From Cytobacillus firmus (GTDB lineage Bacteria; Bacillota; Bacilli; Bacillales; Cytobacillaceae), in assembly GCF_023657595.1 (NCBI RefSeq), contig NZ_CP098323.1, positions 3,434,001-3,498,000 on the forward strand: 64,000 nt of DNA, given 5' to 3'. Each line of letters opens with the position of its first letter. Within the stretch, counting starts at the first letter, position 1. The position numbers and the translations under genes were made by a program. Under the pieces are notes generated by a model. The model saw nothing but the letters and a program-made list of their open reading frames with translations, searched no databases and had not been told where the DNA came from. Shown piece by piece: positions 37,536 through 46,606 of this stretch.

Positions 37536-37898
37536 CGTGGTATTTAGATCTGGCCGAAGCTTGATGGCTCCACGCAAATAAATATGGCGGATATTCTGCT
37601 GAGGTGCGTCTGTATTCACATGCATCATTACCCGGATACAATTAGGGAGTGACCCTTCAACAGGTATTTCGCTCATGCACATAACAGGAACATATTTCCA
37701 TCCCTCAATTGAACGCATTGCCTTTGCAGGAAAGGCTGCTGTTAATTCTTCCGTAACGGATATAAAGACAGAAGCTACATCCTCAGATACAATATTATTC
37801 TCCTGAATCATTTGCCTGATCACCAGCTCAGTCGCTTCTAATATCTCAGCTTCACAATTCTTATCTACGGTGACGGCTCCCCTCACCCCTCGAATCAC
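37524..37898 (-). CDS. aroH: Chorismate mutase (AroH type)
   Basis: Monofunctional chorismate mutase of the trimeric AroH fold, converting chorismate to prephenate for Phe and Tyr. The 124 residues show VIRGVRGAVTV, FPAKAMRSIEGWKYVPVMCM and NCIRVMMHVNTD, with the active-site arginines. The start is GTG 37898, with GGGAGG 8 bases upstream; GTG 37907 overlaps that site. It lies between the structured region after aroB and hisC. Confidence 0.93.
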   Translation of the reverse strand: MIRGVRGAVTVDKNCEAEILEATELVIRQMIQENNIVSEDVASVFISVTEELTAAFPAKAMRSIEGWKYVPVMCMSEIPVEGSLPNCIRVMMHVNTDAPQQNIRHIYLRGAIKLRPDLNTTNSP

Positions 37899-37946
37899 TT
37901 GCAGCACCTCCCATAGCTGTTTTGTCAGCCTTTTTATCGCAGTCTA

Positions 37947-38139
37947 ACGGGCAGTAAGACCCCCACTTCAATACTCAGAGGAATCAAAGGAGGATAAGCG
38001 GGGATCAAACTGCCCGTAAAGGCCCGAAAAGAAGAACAAAGACTAAGAACGCCACATCCTGTGGCAACGTCTTTGTGACCCACTTTCCGTGGGCCTCAAC
38101 TAACAATCAGTGGGGGATAAGGAACCCCCCCACTGATTG
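37947..38139. other. Highly structured intergenic element between aroB and aroH
   Basis: Four nested or successive stems: (A) ACGGGCAGT 37947-37955 with ACTGCCCGT 38009-38017, extended by GACCCCCACTT 37958-37968 with AAGCGGGGATC 37996-38006; (B) CAAAGAC 38037-38043 with GTCTTTG 38069-38075, enclosing GCCACA/TGTGGC; (C) CCCAC 38079-38083 with GTGGG 38089-38093; (D) CAATCAGTGGGGG 38104-38116 with CCCCCACTGATTG 38127-38139. No T-run marks it as a simple terminator and no reading frame explains it. It could be a structured RNA or a mobile palindromic repeat. Confidence 0.75.
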
Positions 38140-38176
38140 AAGTTTCACTTTATCTCTTAGTCATAGTCAAGCCTAT

Positions 38177-39253
38177 TTATTTTGTAAAAAGAGCAAGCTC
38201 CCGCAAAATCATGTCATCAGAAACCTGATATATGACAGGCTTACCCACTTCCTCTAAAAGAACAAAGCGAACATTCTGGCCTTCTGATTTTTTATCCTGC
38301 TTCATCCGCTCAAGCAGTTTTGAATGTGATAAATCTTCAGGGAGATCTGTTTTGTAGCCAAGCTGATCAAGCCAGAGCTTGAACTCGTTAACATCAAAGC
38401 TAACATCCAGCAGTGTTTTACTTAATTGAAGTGCGAATAACATTCCGACTGCAACAGATTCGCCATGTGTCCATTCTCCATAGCCTTTCTCCGCTTCAAT
38501 TGCATGGCCCAGGGTATGGCCGAAATTCAGAAATGCCCGAACGCCGGCTTCCTTTTCATCCTCTGCAACGATCCTGCCTTTGATCTCTATTCCCTTTGTA
38601 AGCATCCTGCTTAATACATCAGAGGGGAGGTTCTCAAGGGTAAGGATGTTGTTTTTAAGGTTCAGGTAAAAGTTCATATCATCTATCAGGCTATGCTTTA
38701 TGACTTCTGCAAACCCTGAGCGCAGCTCTTTTTGAGGCAGTGAGTCAAGAAACGCCAGGTCATAAAATACTGCCTGGGGCTGGTAAAAAGACCCTACCAT
38801 ATTTTTTCCTGAAGGATGGTTGATGGCAACTTTTCCTCCCACAGCGCTATCATGTGCCAGGATGGTAGTTGGAATCTGAATGAAGGGTACTCCCCTCATA
38901 AATGTGGCTGCCACAAAACCTGCCAAATCTCCGACAGCTCCCCCGCCAAACGCCAGGATCAGAGATTTTCGGTCAAGTTTATGTTCCAGAGCAAATGATA
39001 AGCACTGGTAGTATACTTCAAAGGTTTTGGCTTTCTCGCCTCTTGGCACTGTACAGACTTTTGGCTCCATCCCCTTAAGTGCCGCTTCCAGCTCTGGCAG
39101 ATGTAAGTCCCTAACTGTTTCATCCGTAATGATCATTACATTCGTCAAGGCTGGAAAAGTATCTTTAATATATGATCCCAATCCTTCAATTGCTCCGGTC
39201 CCTATATAAACCGGATAGGCCCTGTCGGGTGTTTTGATTAAAATCCTTTTCAT
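38177..39253 (-). CDS. aroB: 3-dehydroquinate synthase
   Basis: Second shikimate-pathway step, NAD- and metal-dependent cyclisation of DAHP. The 358 residues show FGGGAVGDLAGFVAATFMRG (NAD site), the metal-binding E/H set including FNFGHTLGHAIE, and HGESVAVGM. The ATG overlaps the aroC stop by one base (TAATG), implying coupling. The roughly 280-bp region after it holds the structured element. Confidence 0.95.
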   Translation of the reverse strand: MKRILIKTPDRAYPVYIGTGAIEGLGSYIKDTFPALTNVMIITDETVRDLHLPELEAALKGMEPKVCTVPRGEKAKTFEVYYQCLSFALEHKLDRKSLILAFGGGAVGDLAGFVAATFMRGVPFIQIPTTILAHDSAVGGKVAINHPSGKNMVGSFYQPQAVFYDLAFLDSLPQKELRSGFAEVIKHSLIDDMNFYLNLKNNILTLENLPSDVLSRMLTKGIEIKGRIVAEDEKEAGVRAFLNFGHTLGHAIEAEKGYGEWTHGESVAVGMLFALQLSKTLLDVSFDVNEFKLWLDQLGYKTDLPEDLSHSKLLERMKQDKKSEGQNVRFVLLEEVGKPVIYQVSDDMILRELALFTK

Positions 39254-40425
39254 TAAAACTCCCTCGCAAATTGCCTTTGCTGTTCAACCGATGCTTTTAA
39301 TGTCTCAAACCGGTCAGAATAGAACTGGTCTACAATGGCAGAAGCCAGTTCCCAGGCAATTACATTTTCTGCAACGACTGCAGCTGCCGGCACTGCACAG
39401 CTGTCAGAACGCTCTATGCTTGCTGAGAAAGGTTCCTTTGTTTCAATATCGACACTTTGCAGCGGTTTATAGAGAGTCGGTATTGGCTTCATTACTCCTC
39501 TGATGACGATTGGCATTCCCGTTGACATGCCCCCTTCTAAGCCGCCAAGACGGTTCGTTTTCCGATAATAGCCCTTATCCGGGTCCCATGCGATTTCATC
39601 ATGAACTTCACTTCCAGGCTTCCTTGCAGCCTCGAAACCTATGCCAAACTCCACACCTTTAAAAGCATTAATGCTCACCATTGCACCTGCAAGCTTCGAA
39701 TCAAGCTTTCGGTCATAGTGTACATAACTTCCAACTCCCGGCGGCATTCCTTCAACAATAACCTCCACTACTCCGCCAATGGAATCGCCATTTTCCTTAG
39801 CGGAATCAATCGCAGCCATCATTTTTTGGGCGGCAGCCTGATCCTGACAGCGAACAGGCGATTCTTCTGTAATTTCCTTTAACTCCTTAAGTGAAGAATA
39901 ATCTCTTTGGCCTGAAACAACACCGCCAATTTCAATAACATGTGCTGCAACCTCAATTCCTAGCTGAGAAAGCAGTTTTTTTGCAGCTGCACCGGCAGCC
40001 ACTCTTACTGTGGTTTCTCTGGCTGAAGAACGCTCCAAAACATTTCTCATATCCCTGTGTCCATATTTTAGGGCTCCATTTAAATCAGCATGGCCTGGGC
40101 GAGGACGGGAAATTTTTCTTTTCACTTCTGCCTCATCCTCAGCATTAAGAGGATCCTGGCCCATAATTTTTGTCCAGTGCTTCCAATCATTATTCTCTAC
40201 AACGAGCGCTACCGGGGATCCCAGTGTGTATCCATGCCTGATCCCCGCTGTTATTTGAACAGTATCTTTTTCAATTTGCATCCTTCTGCCTCTGCCATAA
40301 CCTTTCTGGCGTCTGGCAAGCTCTTCGTTTATATCTGAATCTACGAGCGGCATTCCTGCTGGCAGCCCTTCTATTATAGTGGTCAGCTGCGGTCCGTGAG
40401 ATTCACCAGATGTAAGATATCTCAA
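39253..40425 (-). CDS. aroC: Chorismate synthase
   Basis: FMN-dependent last step of the shikimate pathway. The protein is 390 residues, the same as B. subtilis AroF. Signatures: GESHGPQLT at the N-terminus, [34 protein letters not shown] and the C-terminal KPIPTL...[17 protein letters not shown]. The start is TTG 40425 with GGGGGAAAG upstream; the longer frame from 40443 overlaps that site. First gene of aroC-aroB; cheR lies upstream. Confidence 0.95.
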   Translation of the reverse strand: MRYLTSGESHGPQLTTIIEGLPAGMPLVDSDINEELARRQKGYGRGRRMQIEKDTVQITAGIRHGYTLGSPVALVVENNDWKHWTKIMGQDPLNAEDEAEVKRKISRPRPGHADLNGALKYGHRDMRNVLERSSARETTVRVAAGAAAKKLLSQLGIEVAAHVIEIGGVVSGQRDYSSLKELKEITEESPVRCQDQAAAQKMMAAIDSAKENGDSIGGVVEVIVEGMPPGVGSYVHYDRKLDSKLAGAMVSINAFKGVEFGIGFEAARKPGSEVHDEIAWDPDKGYYRKTNRLGGLEGGMSTGMPIVIRGVMKPIPTLYKPLQSVDIETKEPFSASIERSDSCAVPAAAVVAENVIAWELASAIVDQFYSDRFETLKASVEQQRQFAREF

Positions 40426-40585
40426 AACTCTTTCCCCCTTCAACTCATTAAAGGATTATGTATCAATATAACATAATGATAAATATAAGAATAGATAAAA
40501 TTGAAAATTCCTATAATATTTTATTTCTTCTTATGAATGGAGCCATTTTAACACGAATAGTTATTTACTACCAAACAAAAAAAGA

Positions 40586-40618
40586 AAAGAAAAAGAGGAC
40601 GATTAAAAAATCATCCTC
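40586..40618 (-). terminator. Terminator of cheR
   Basis: GAGGATGATT pairs with AATCGTCCTC and is followed by TTTTTCTTTTC on the minus strand, 10 bp after cheR. Confidence 0.75.
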
Positions 40619-40627
40619 CATGCGTTA

Positions 40628-41401
40628 TTATTCTTTTCTATAAAAGAAAGTTTCAGCAGATGCCAGTTGATAGCGGCCTGAGTTAAATATCTGTTCAGTG
40701 CTCCCAACAAAGAATATCCCATCTTTTCTTAATGCACCGCTGAATTTATGATAAAGCTGATCCTTTGCTTCCTCTGTAAAATATATGAGAACGTTCCTGC
40801 ATACGATGAGATCATACGGACCGCCAAAATCATCTGAAAGGAGATTTTGCTTTTTAAAGGTTACTGTCCTTTTTATATCCTCGGATATTTTATAGAAACT
40901 TCCTTCGCGCTTAAAAAACTTTTGTTTCATCATTTCAGGAACTTCATTTAGCGAACGCTCAGGGTAAATACCCATCCGTGCCCTTGCCAGGGCATTTTCA
41001 TCAATATCAGTTGCAGTTATCTTGATTTGGGACATCGGCAGCATTTTTGATAAAATCATGGCAATTGTATAAGGTTCTTCACCAGTGGAACAGGCTGCGC
41101 TCCAGATTTTCAGATTCCTATTTTGATCTAATAGTCCAGGCAGAATATTTTTTTCGAGCACCTCCCACCTTTGTGCATTTCGGTAAAATTCGGAAACATT
41201 TATTGTCATCCTGTCCAAAAAGTCATTCAGCAGTTCTCTATTCTTGACTATCGCGCTAAAAAAACTTCCAAATGATTGAAAGCCTTTTTTCTCATAAAGG
41301 GATATGAGCCTTCTCTTCATTTGAGCCTCTTTGTACAGAGAAAGATCAATTCCTGTTTTTCTTTTTATATTTTGAATAAATTCCTGATAATCGTCTGCCA
41401 T
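40628..41401 (-). CDS. cheR: Chemotaxis protein methyltransferase CheR
   Basis: SAM-dependent methyltransferase that methylates glutamates on chemoreceptors, opposed by CheB. The 257 residues have an N-terminal helical domain (about 1-75) and a Rossmann core with WSAACSTGEEPYTIA (SAM motif), ATDIDENAL and DLIVCRNVLIYF. CAGAGGGG precedes the ATG. It stands between ndk and the aro genes as in B. subtilis. Confidence 0.94.
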   Translation of the reverse strand: MADDYQEFIQNIKRKTGIDLSLYKEAQMKRRLISLYEKKGFQSFGSFFSAIVKNRELLNDFLDRMTINVSEFYRNAQRWEVLEKNILPGLLDQNRNLKIWSAACSTGEEPYTIAMILSKMLPMSQIKITATDIDENALARARMGIYPERSLNEVPEMMKQKFFKREGSFYKISEDIKRTVTFKKQNLLSDDFGGPYDLIVCRNVLIYFTEEAKDQLYHKFSGALRKDGIFFVGSTEQIFNSGRYQLASAETFFYRKE

Positions 41402-41483
41402 TCTATTTCCCCTCTGATATTACCGGTGAGCTTTTTTCTTTTATCGTTTATACCCATCCAGTTGAAATAATGAATTCGGTTAC

Positions 41484-41516
41484 AAAAAAAGCACTTGTCA
41501 TGGACAAGTACTTTTT
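41484..41516 (-). terminator. Terminator of ndk
   Basis: AGTACTTGTCC pairs with GACAAGTGCT and is followed by seven Ts on the minus strand. Confidence 0.85.
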
Positions 41517-41523
41517 GAAAATA

Positions 41524-41970
41524 TTAGTTAATCCAGTCATTCATTAATTTTTTGTATTCCACTTTTTCTTCTTCTTTGAAGAAAAGGCCAATTTCACGTT
41601 CTGCACTTACAGGTGAATCGGATCCATGGATTACATTTTTTCCAACTGTAATGCCGAGATCTCCTCGGATTGTTCCTGGAGCAGCATCTTTAGGATTTGT
41701 TGAACCCATCATCTGACGAGCTGTTGCGATAACATTTTCACCTTCCCACACCATTGCGAAAACTGGTCCGGATGTAATAAAGTCAACAAGCTCTCCAAAG
41801 AATGGACGCTCTTTATGCTCTCCATAATGCTCTTCCGCAAGTTCCTGGCTAATGCTCATTAGCTTGCCGCCTACTAGCTGAAAGCCTTTCTTTTCGAAAC
41901 GGGAAACGATTTCCCCGATTAAATTGCGCTGTACACCGTCTGGTTTAACCATTAAAAAAGTTCTTTCCAT
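41524..41970 (-). CDS. ndk: Nucleoside diphosphate kinase
   Basis: Equilibrates nucleoside di- and triphosphates by a phosphohistidine intermediate. The 148 residues carry the active-site H115 in [20 protein letters not shown] and the [15 protein letters not shown] start. GGAGTGG precedes the ATG. It has its own promoter, with a CcpA-like site just upstream, and a strong terminator on each side. Confidence 0.96.
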   Translation of the reverse strand: MERTFLMVKPDGVQRNLIGEIVSRFEKKGFQLVGGKLMSISQELAEEHYGEHKERPFFGELVDFITSGPVFAMVWEGENVIATARQMMGSTNPKDAAPGTIRGDLGITVGKNVIHGSDSPVSAEREIGLFFKEEEKVEYKKLMNDWIN

Positions 41971-42020
41971 TGAATTCCACTCCTAAAACTTATGTATAGT
42001 TATAATGTTAATCCACGAAA

Positions 42021-42049
42021 ATATTAACATTGTTTTGAAAATTTAGCAA
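42021..42049 (-). promoter_or_regulatory. Sigma-A-type promoter of ndk
   Basis: TTGCTA and TAATAT are separated by 17 bases on the minus strand, about 50 bp upstream of ndk. Confidence 0.6.
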
Positions 42050-42056
42050 CAAAAAT

Positions 42057-42072
42057 TTGAAAGCGCTTTTAA
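42057..42072. promoter_or_regulatory. Possible CcpA (cre) site upstream of ndk
   Basis: TTGAAAGCGCTTTTAA fits the catabolite-response consensus TGWNANCGNTNWCA with one mismatch. It lies 8 bp upstream of the ndk -35 box, a position used for activation by CcpA. Sequence match only. Confidence 0.3.
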
Positions 42073-42084
42073 TTTTAACTTCCC

Positions 42085-42125
42085 AAAAACAGAAATTGCC
42101 GGCACCCGGTAGAGTGCTGGCAATT
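42085..42125 (-). terminator. Terminator of the hepS-menG-hepT operon
   Basis: AATTGCCAGCAC pairs with GTGCCGGCAATT and is followed by TCTGTTTTT on the minus strand, directly after hepT. Confidence 0.8.
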
Positions 42126-42136
42126 GGTACAGTAAA

Positions 42137-43099
42137 TTAGAATTTTCTTTTGCCTATAAATTTTGCGATATCCCGCAAAGCTTTCTTGGACCTGGAATGA
42201 GGCAGCTCTTCGAGTACCCCTAAAGCTTTCTGCAGATATTTATCACTAATTTGAAGGGACTTTTCAATTGCACCGGAGTCTTTGACCAAGGCAATTATGT
42301 TCTCTATGTCATACCTTTCAGTTCCTTCATGGACTATCCTGATTTGTTCGGAGATTCTATGATCCTCCATTGCAAATAAAGCAGGAAGCGTAATGTTTCC
42401 CTGATGGAGATCTCCTCCTGCCGGCTTGCCAAGTTCTTTTTCTGTACCGACAAAATCCAGGACATCGTCAATGATCTGATAGGACATACCCACAAAATAG
42501 CCGAATTTAAAAAGCTTTTTATGTATATCTTCCTCTACATTAGCTGCAATTCCGCCAAGCTGACAGCTCACAGCAATCAGCATGGCTGTTTTCCTTTTAA
42601 TTCTCCGGAAATATGTCCTGATATTCTGGTCATAATTATACTTATCTTTAATTTGCTCTATTTCACCTATACACAGCTCCACAAGTGTATGAGAGAGAAT
42701 TTTATGAGCATGCGGATTTTCCACATTTGTTATTAATTCCAGCGCACGCGCAAAAATATAATCACCAGTATACATGGCAATTTTATTATCCCATTTTGCT
42801 TTGATGGTAGGCTGTCCCCTGCGCAGTTCTGCATCATCAATAACATCATCATGGACAAGCGACGCCATATGGATAAGCTCCAGTGATACAGCTACGTTTT
42901 TAATTTTATCAATATCGTATTCTCCGAACTTCGCAGCCAGCAAAACGAAAACTGGGCGGATTCTTTTCCCCCCGGCCTGCAGCAGATGCAGGGAAGCCTG
43001 ATGCAATAGGGGAGACTCAGCTTTAATCGTCTCCTCCAGCTCGTTTTCTATAACATTTAAATCTGAATTTAAAAATGAATACATCATTTTCAATTTCAT
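42137..43099 (-). CDS. hepT: Heptaprenyl diphosphate synthase component II
   Basis: Catalytic subunit that builds the C35 side chain of menaquinone-7. The 320 residues contain the first aspartate-rich motif DDVIDD (84-89) and the second, DDVLDF (about 217), plus GGKRIRPVFV. It works only with the small subunit HepS, whose gene is two upstream. It completes hepS-menG-hepT. Confidence 0.94.
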   Translation of the reverse strand: MKLKMMYSFLNSDLNVIENELEETIKAESPLLHQASLHLLQAGGKRIRPVFVLLAAKFGEYDIDKIKNVAVSLELIHMASLVHDDVIDDAELRRGQPTIKAKWDNKIAMYTGDYIFARALELITNVENPHAHKILSHTLVELCIGEIEQIKDKYNYDQNIRTYFRRIKRKTAMLIAVSCQLGGIAANVEEDIHKKLFKFGYFVGMSYQIIDDVLDFVGTEKELGKPAGGDLHQGNITLPALFAMEDHRISEQIRIVHEGTERYDIENIIALVKDSGAIEKSLQISDKYLQKALGVLEELPHSRSKKALRDIAKFIGKRKF

Positions 43100-43179
43100 C
43101 GCTTACTCACCCAGCTTATCGATCCCGTCTGATCTATTCTCTATCTTCCATGAGAAACATACAGAACAAGTTATTATTT

Positions 43180-43881
43180 TTATTTCGTTCCAATGTGTAC
43201 GGCAGCCACTCCGCCGCTATAAGGCTTGAATGTAACGTTTTTAAAGCCTGCTTCCTCGAACATTCCTGCAAGCTCTTTCATCCCGGGAAAGTCTCTCGCA
43301 GATTCCTGCAGCCAGGAATATTCATTAAAACTTTTGGCAAAAAGCTTTCCGAACATAGGCATAATAAAGCGGAAGTAGAAATAATATGCCTGCTTGTATC
43401 CGAACATTGTTGGCTGAGAAGTCTCCAGACAAACTGCTAAACCCCCTGGCTTTACAACACGGTGCATTTCTTTTAACACCTGCAGGTAATCCGGAACGTT
43501 GCGCAGACCAAAACCGATTGTAACATAATCGAAGGAATTGTCAGCGAATGGAAGCTCCATTGCATTACCATGGACAAGCTCAACTTGCTTCAGTTTCCGC
43601 TCCTTGATTTTTTCCTCACCGATTTTCAGCATATTTTTGCTGAAATCCAAGCCTACCACTTTACCGCTTTCACCTACGGCTTCAGCGAGCGCAATGGACC
43701 AATCGGCTGTACCGCAGCATACATCAAGCGCTTTTGTACCTTTTTGAACATTCATCTTTTTCATTGTATCTTTACGCCATCTTAAATGCTGCTGAAAGCT
43801 GATAACCGAATTCATTTTATCGTAGTTGCCATAAATCTTTTCAAATACGCTATGAACACGTTCTTCTTTTGATTGCTGCAT
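43180..43881 (-). CDS. menG: Demethylmenaquinone methyltransferase
   Basis: SAM-dependent C-methylation, the last step of menaquinone synthesis (UbiE/MenG family, 233 residues). Motifs: [18 protein letters not shown] and the ubiE signatures [10 protein letters not shown] and [11 protein letters not shown]. It lies 3 bp after hepS and 80 bp before hepT. B. subtilis names this gene menH (also gerCB). Confidence 0.95.
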   Translation of the reverse strand: MQQSKEERVHSVFEKIYGNYDKMNSVISFQQHLRWRKDTMKKMNVQKGTKALDVCCGTADWSIALAEAVGESGKVVGLDFSKNMLKIGEEKIKERKLKQVELVHGNAMELPFADNSFDYVTIGFGLRNVPDYLQVLKEMHRVVKPGGLAVCLETSQPTMFGYKQAYYFYFRFIMPMFGKLFAKSFNEYSWLQESARDFPGMKELAGMFEEAGFKNVTFKPYSGGVAAVHIGTK

Positions 43882-43884
43882 ATT

Positions 43885-44694
43885 TTATCCTTCTTCCACA
43901 AATGTTTTAGCCACAGACTGATTATTGTTGAAAATGCAGTGAATACGCTGCTCTAATAATTCATTTGCCATAGGAAATTTAAGCAGTGATTGATCGACAA
44001 TATTCCTTGAAAAATCAATATACCTGTCGCAAATGAGAATTAAATATTTCCGCTGCTCAGCAGACATCTCTTTCACTTTTGGGAAAGTCAGCTTTTTAAG
44101 CGCTTCAAAAACAACTGAGGTGCCTTCCTTCATGAACTGCTGCTTCTCCATAATCAGGCGCTTAATGAATAAAAGATTGGATATTACGTCTTTCCATGCT
44201 GTTTTGCTGAATGCGTCAGCCAGCTTTTCAAAAAGTGACGCCTCAACCTTCCTGACTGAACTCATCAGAGTGTCGACCGCTTCAGGAGATTTCTGATATA
44301 GAGAAATTTTATGCTCATTTACATCTTTGATCCCATCTGCGAAGACCCTGATCATTTTGATATCATCAAGAGCTGCGAGAATCTTGTAATATAATCCGCT
44401 GTAATAAACACCCGCAAGGACAGTAAGCTGTCTATGTTTAAGACCTTTGTCTTCAGATTCATCGTTCTTAACAAGTTCGTGGGTATCAAGGGCGATTTGG
44501 ATAAGCATTGCAGTTACTGCATATTTTTCTGCTATTGATTCAGGTATCTCCACATCATCGAGTAATGAGATAAAAAGCAGAAGCTTGTCTTCATCAATAA
44601 CAGGTGAATCAATATACCTGAGCAGATAAGGGTGGTTAACTTTTTTTTCAATCTGTTCTTTCACATCTGCTAATTTAATCTTCACATCATGCAT
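43885..44694 (-). CDS. hepS: Heptaprenyl diphosphate synthase component I
   Basis: Small non-catalytic subunit needed for HepT activity and chain-length control. ATG 44694, preceded by AAGGGTGATGGC, gives 269 residues, somewhat longer than the roughly 250 of B. subtilis; the frame upstream of this is not plausible. All-helical, with the conserved HPYLLRYIDSPVIDEDKL region. First gene of hepS-menG-hepT, with its own promoter and a leader that contains a terminator-like hairpin. Confidence 0.88.
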   Translation of the reverse strand: MHDVKIKLADVKEQIEKKVNHPYLLRYIDSPVIDEDKLLLFISLLDDVEIPESIAEKYAVTAMLIQIALDTHELVKNDESEDKGLKHRQLTVLAGVYYSGLYYKILAALDDIKMIRVFADGIKDVNEHKISLYQKSPEAVDTLMSSVRKVEASLFEKLADAFSKTAWKDVISNLLFIKRLIMEKQQFMKEGTSVVFEALKKLTFPKVKEMSAEQRKYLILICDRYIDFSRNIVDQSLLKFPMANELLEQRIHCIFNNNQSVAKTFVEEG

Positions 44695-44830
44695 GCCATC
44701 ACCCTTGTTTCCCCTTAATTTTCTTTTCCCAACCGCTATTTCTCCATGTGAATACTGCGACAAAGAGAACGGATACAAAACGCCTTACACATTATTATCT
44801 ATTTTTAGCCAATTCATTGTTTCCTATTAA

Positions 44831-44862
44831 ATATAAAAAGGGCAAAAAAAACCTTTTACCCG
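44831..44862 (-). terminator. Terminator-like hairpin between mtrB and hepS, inside the hepS leader
   Basis: On the minus strand GGGTAAAA pairs with TTTTGCCC and TTTTTATATTT follows. It is downstream of the promoter at 44900-44929, so it would lie in the hepS 5' leader; just upstream is a competing small hairpin TCTTG AATA CAAGA. It may terminate mtrB transcripts, attenuate hepS transcripts, or both. Confidence 0.5.
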
Positions 44863-44899
44863 GTATCTTGTATTCAAGAGAATTAATCAAGCAGAGACA

Positions 44900-44929
44900 A
44901 TTATATCATAAATGACAGGAACATGTCAG
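44900..44929 (-). promoter_or_regulatory. Sigma-A-type promoter of hepS-menG-hepT
   Basis: CTGACA and TATAAT are 18 bases apart on the minus strand. The -35 overlaps the dyad TGACATGTTCCTGTCA, which could be an operator. Confidence 0.6.
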
Positions 44930-44976
44930 GACATTATCTTATGAAAATATTCTGCCCTTTTAATTCCAGGGGAAAC

Positions 44977-45213
44977 CTATTTCTTAGCCTCACTTTCGAG
45001 TTCTCCATAGCTGGTCATGATCCTGGCATTCCCCCTGATCTTAATCGCAGAAGTATGCTCAGTAAATTGCGCAATCATGACTTCTCCCTGGTCAAGTTTT
45101 TCTGAATGGTGGAATCTTGTATCAGATCCTCTTGTTAACCCTATAACATTAACACCGTCTTCTTTTGCTTTAATCACAATATAATCGTTTCCTGATGGAT
45201 TTTTCTTTTCCAT
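44977..45213 (-). CDS. mtrB: Tryptophan RNA-binding attenuation protein (TRAP)
   Basis: 78-residue subunit of the 11-mer ring that, when loaded with tryptophan, binds GAG/UAG repeats in trp leader RNA. The sequence ([52 protein letters not shown]) matches B. subtilis MtrB closely, with the Trp-pocket Thr and Ser and the KKR-type RNA face recognisable. AAAGGATGG precedes the ATG. It follows folE as in B. subtilis but after a terminator. The trp operon it normally controls is not in this window. Confidence 0.95.
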   Translation of the reverse strand: MEKKNPSGNDYIVIKAKEDGVNVIGLTRGSDTRFHHSEKLDQGEVMIAQFTEHTSAIKIRGNARIMTSYGELESEAKK

Positions 45214-45257
45214 TCATACCATCCTTTGCGAAATGTTGGTGATTGATAATTATTTAC

Positions 45258-45292
45258 AAAAAAAGGCTAAAAGTTTTATCTTTCAGCCTTTG
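45258..45292 (-). terminator. Terminator between folE and mtrB
   Basis: AAAGGCTGAAAG pairs with CTTTTAGCCTTT and a seven-T run follows on the minus strand. It lies 45 bp upstream of mtrB. Confidence 0.75.
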
Positions 45293-45333
45293 ACCTGTTT
45301 ATTGCCTAAACTCATTCATAAACAGAGTCCATA

Positions 45334-45900
45334 TTATTGTTTTATCAGTGAAAGGACTTCTGCACGTGCTCTTGCATCCTCTGCAAATACGCCTCTTACT
45401 GCTGATGTCACCGTTTTTGAACCAGGCTTTTTAACTCCGCGCATTGTCATGCACATATGCTCTGCTTCCACAACAACCATCACACCATGCGGCTCAAGCT
45501 TTTCCAGGATCGAATTTGCTACAGTAGATGTAATGCGTTCCTGAAGCTGAGGACGCTTCGCAACTGCCTCTACAGCTCTGGCGAGTTTGCTTAAACCTGT
45601 TACTCTGCCATTCCGCGGGATGTAAGCTACATGCGCAACACCAAAGAAAGGCACAAGATGATGTTCACACATAGAATAGAACGGAATATCTTTAACCAAA
45701 ACAAGTTCCTCATGGTCTTCGCCAAATACTGTTTCAAAGTATTCTTTAGGATCCTGGTTCAGTCCCATAAAAACTTCTTCATACATTTTAGCGACCCGCT
45801 TTGGTGTATCAAGAAGTCCTTCCCGATTTGGATCTTCACCGATTGCTTCCAATATTAAACGCACCGCATCTTCGATCTGGGCACGATTTACCTCTGCCAT
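45334..45900 (-). CDS. folE: GTP cyclohydrolase I
   Basis: First step of tetrahydrofolate synthesis, converting GTP to dihydroneopterin triphosphate. The 188 residues hold the zinc site in [13 protein letters not shown] and the later Cys in [15 protein letters not shown], plus [23 protein letters not shown]. Also called mtrA in B. subtilis because of its operon with mtrB. ATAGGAGG precedes the ATG, and a promoter is visible upstream. Confidence 0.96.
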   Translation of the reverse strand: MAEVNRAQIEDAVRLILEAIGEDPNREGLLDTPKRVAKMYEEVFMGLNQDPKEYFETVFGEDHEELVLVKDIPFYSMCEHHLVPFFGVAHVAYIPRNGRVTGLSKLARAVEAVAKRPQLQERITSTVANSILEKLEPHGVMVVVEAEHMCMTMRGVKKPGSKTVTSAVRGVFAEDARARAEVLSLIKQ

Positions 45901-45943
45901 AATTATGCCTCCTATGTATTAACACTGTGGTAATAATATGTTC

Positions 45944-45972
45944 ATATTAGCATAACCCCCTCATTCAGGCAA
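45944..45972 (-). promoter_or_regulatory. Sigma-A-type promoter of folE
   Basis: TTGCCT and TAATAT are 17 bases apart on the minus strand, with a TG extension (TGCTAATAT), about 45 bp upstream of folE. Confidence 0.6.
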
Positions 45973-46061
45973 AACTGAAACTTCTTTCTATGAGTTCAAA
46001 TAAAATATCTGGAACAGAGTGAATCCTCTGCTTTTTAAGAGCCAGTAACGCAAAAAAGAAA

Positions 46062-46087
46062 AAACCGCGAATATATCGCGGTTTTTA
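46062..46087 (-). terminator. Terminator of hbs
   Basis: AAAACCGCGA pairs with TCGCGGTTTT and is followed by TTCTTTTTT on the minus strand, 35 bp after hbs. Confidence 0.85.
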
Positions 46088-46121
46088 GCTCAAGCATAAG
46101 CTTTAAGCACTTGTATGTAGA

Positions 46122-46394
46122 TTATTTAACTGCATCTTTAAGCGCTTTGCCTGGTTTGAAAGCAGGAACTTTGCTTGCAGCGATTTCGATTTCTTCGCCA
46201 GTTTGCGGGTTGCGTCCTTTGCGGGCAGCACGTTCGCGAACTTCAAAGTTTCCGAAACCGATTAGTTGTACCTTATCACCATTTTTCAAAGCATCAAGGA
46301 TTGTATCGAAAACAGCATCAACTGCTTTAGTCGCGTCTTTTTTAGAAAGTTCGCCAGCCTCAGCAACTGCGTTAATTAGTTCTGTTTTGTTCAT
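46122..46394 (-). CDS. hbs: DNA-binding protein HU
   Basis: Nucleoid protein of 90 residues that bends and compacts DNA as a dimer. The sequence [21 protein letters not shown] and the arm region [25 protein letters not shown] are canonical. ATG 46394 follows GGAGGAGGTG; the frame extends further but without a site. The gene has two recognisable promoters and a leader of over 100 bases. Confidence 0.97.
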   Translation of the reverse strand: MNKTELINAVAEAGELSKKDATKAVDAVFDTILDALKNGDKVQLIGFGNFEVRERAARKGRNPQTGEEIEIAASKVPAFKPGKALKDAVK

Positions 46395-46512
46395 GCCTTT
46401 CACCTCCTCCCAAATATGGATAAAACCCAGTAAAATAAGATTCCTTACATACATTTGTAAACAAAATTACTGAATTCTATACGTTATGGCGTGTTTTTGT
46501 TTAACAAGCCTT

Positions 46513-46541
46513 ATATTAAATGATAAATTGAAATTTTTCAA
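46513..46541 (-). promoter_or_regulatory. hbs proximal promoter
   Basis: TTGAAA and TAATAT are separated by 17 bases on the minus strand, about 120 bp upstream of hbs. Confidence 0.7.
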
Positions 46542-46606
46542 TCAAAAAATCATTATAAACCCTTTTAAAATAAGGGTTTGGCCGCCATAACGGTAATTCT
46601 GTTAAA

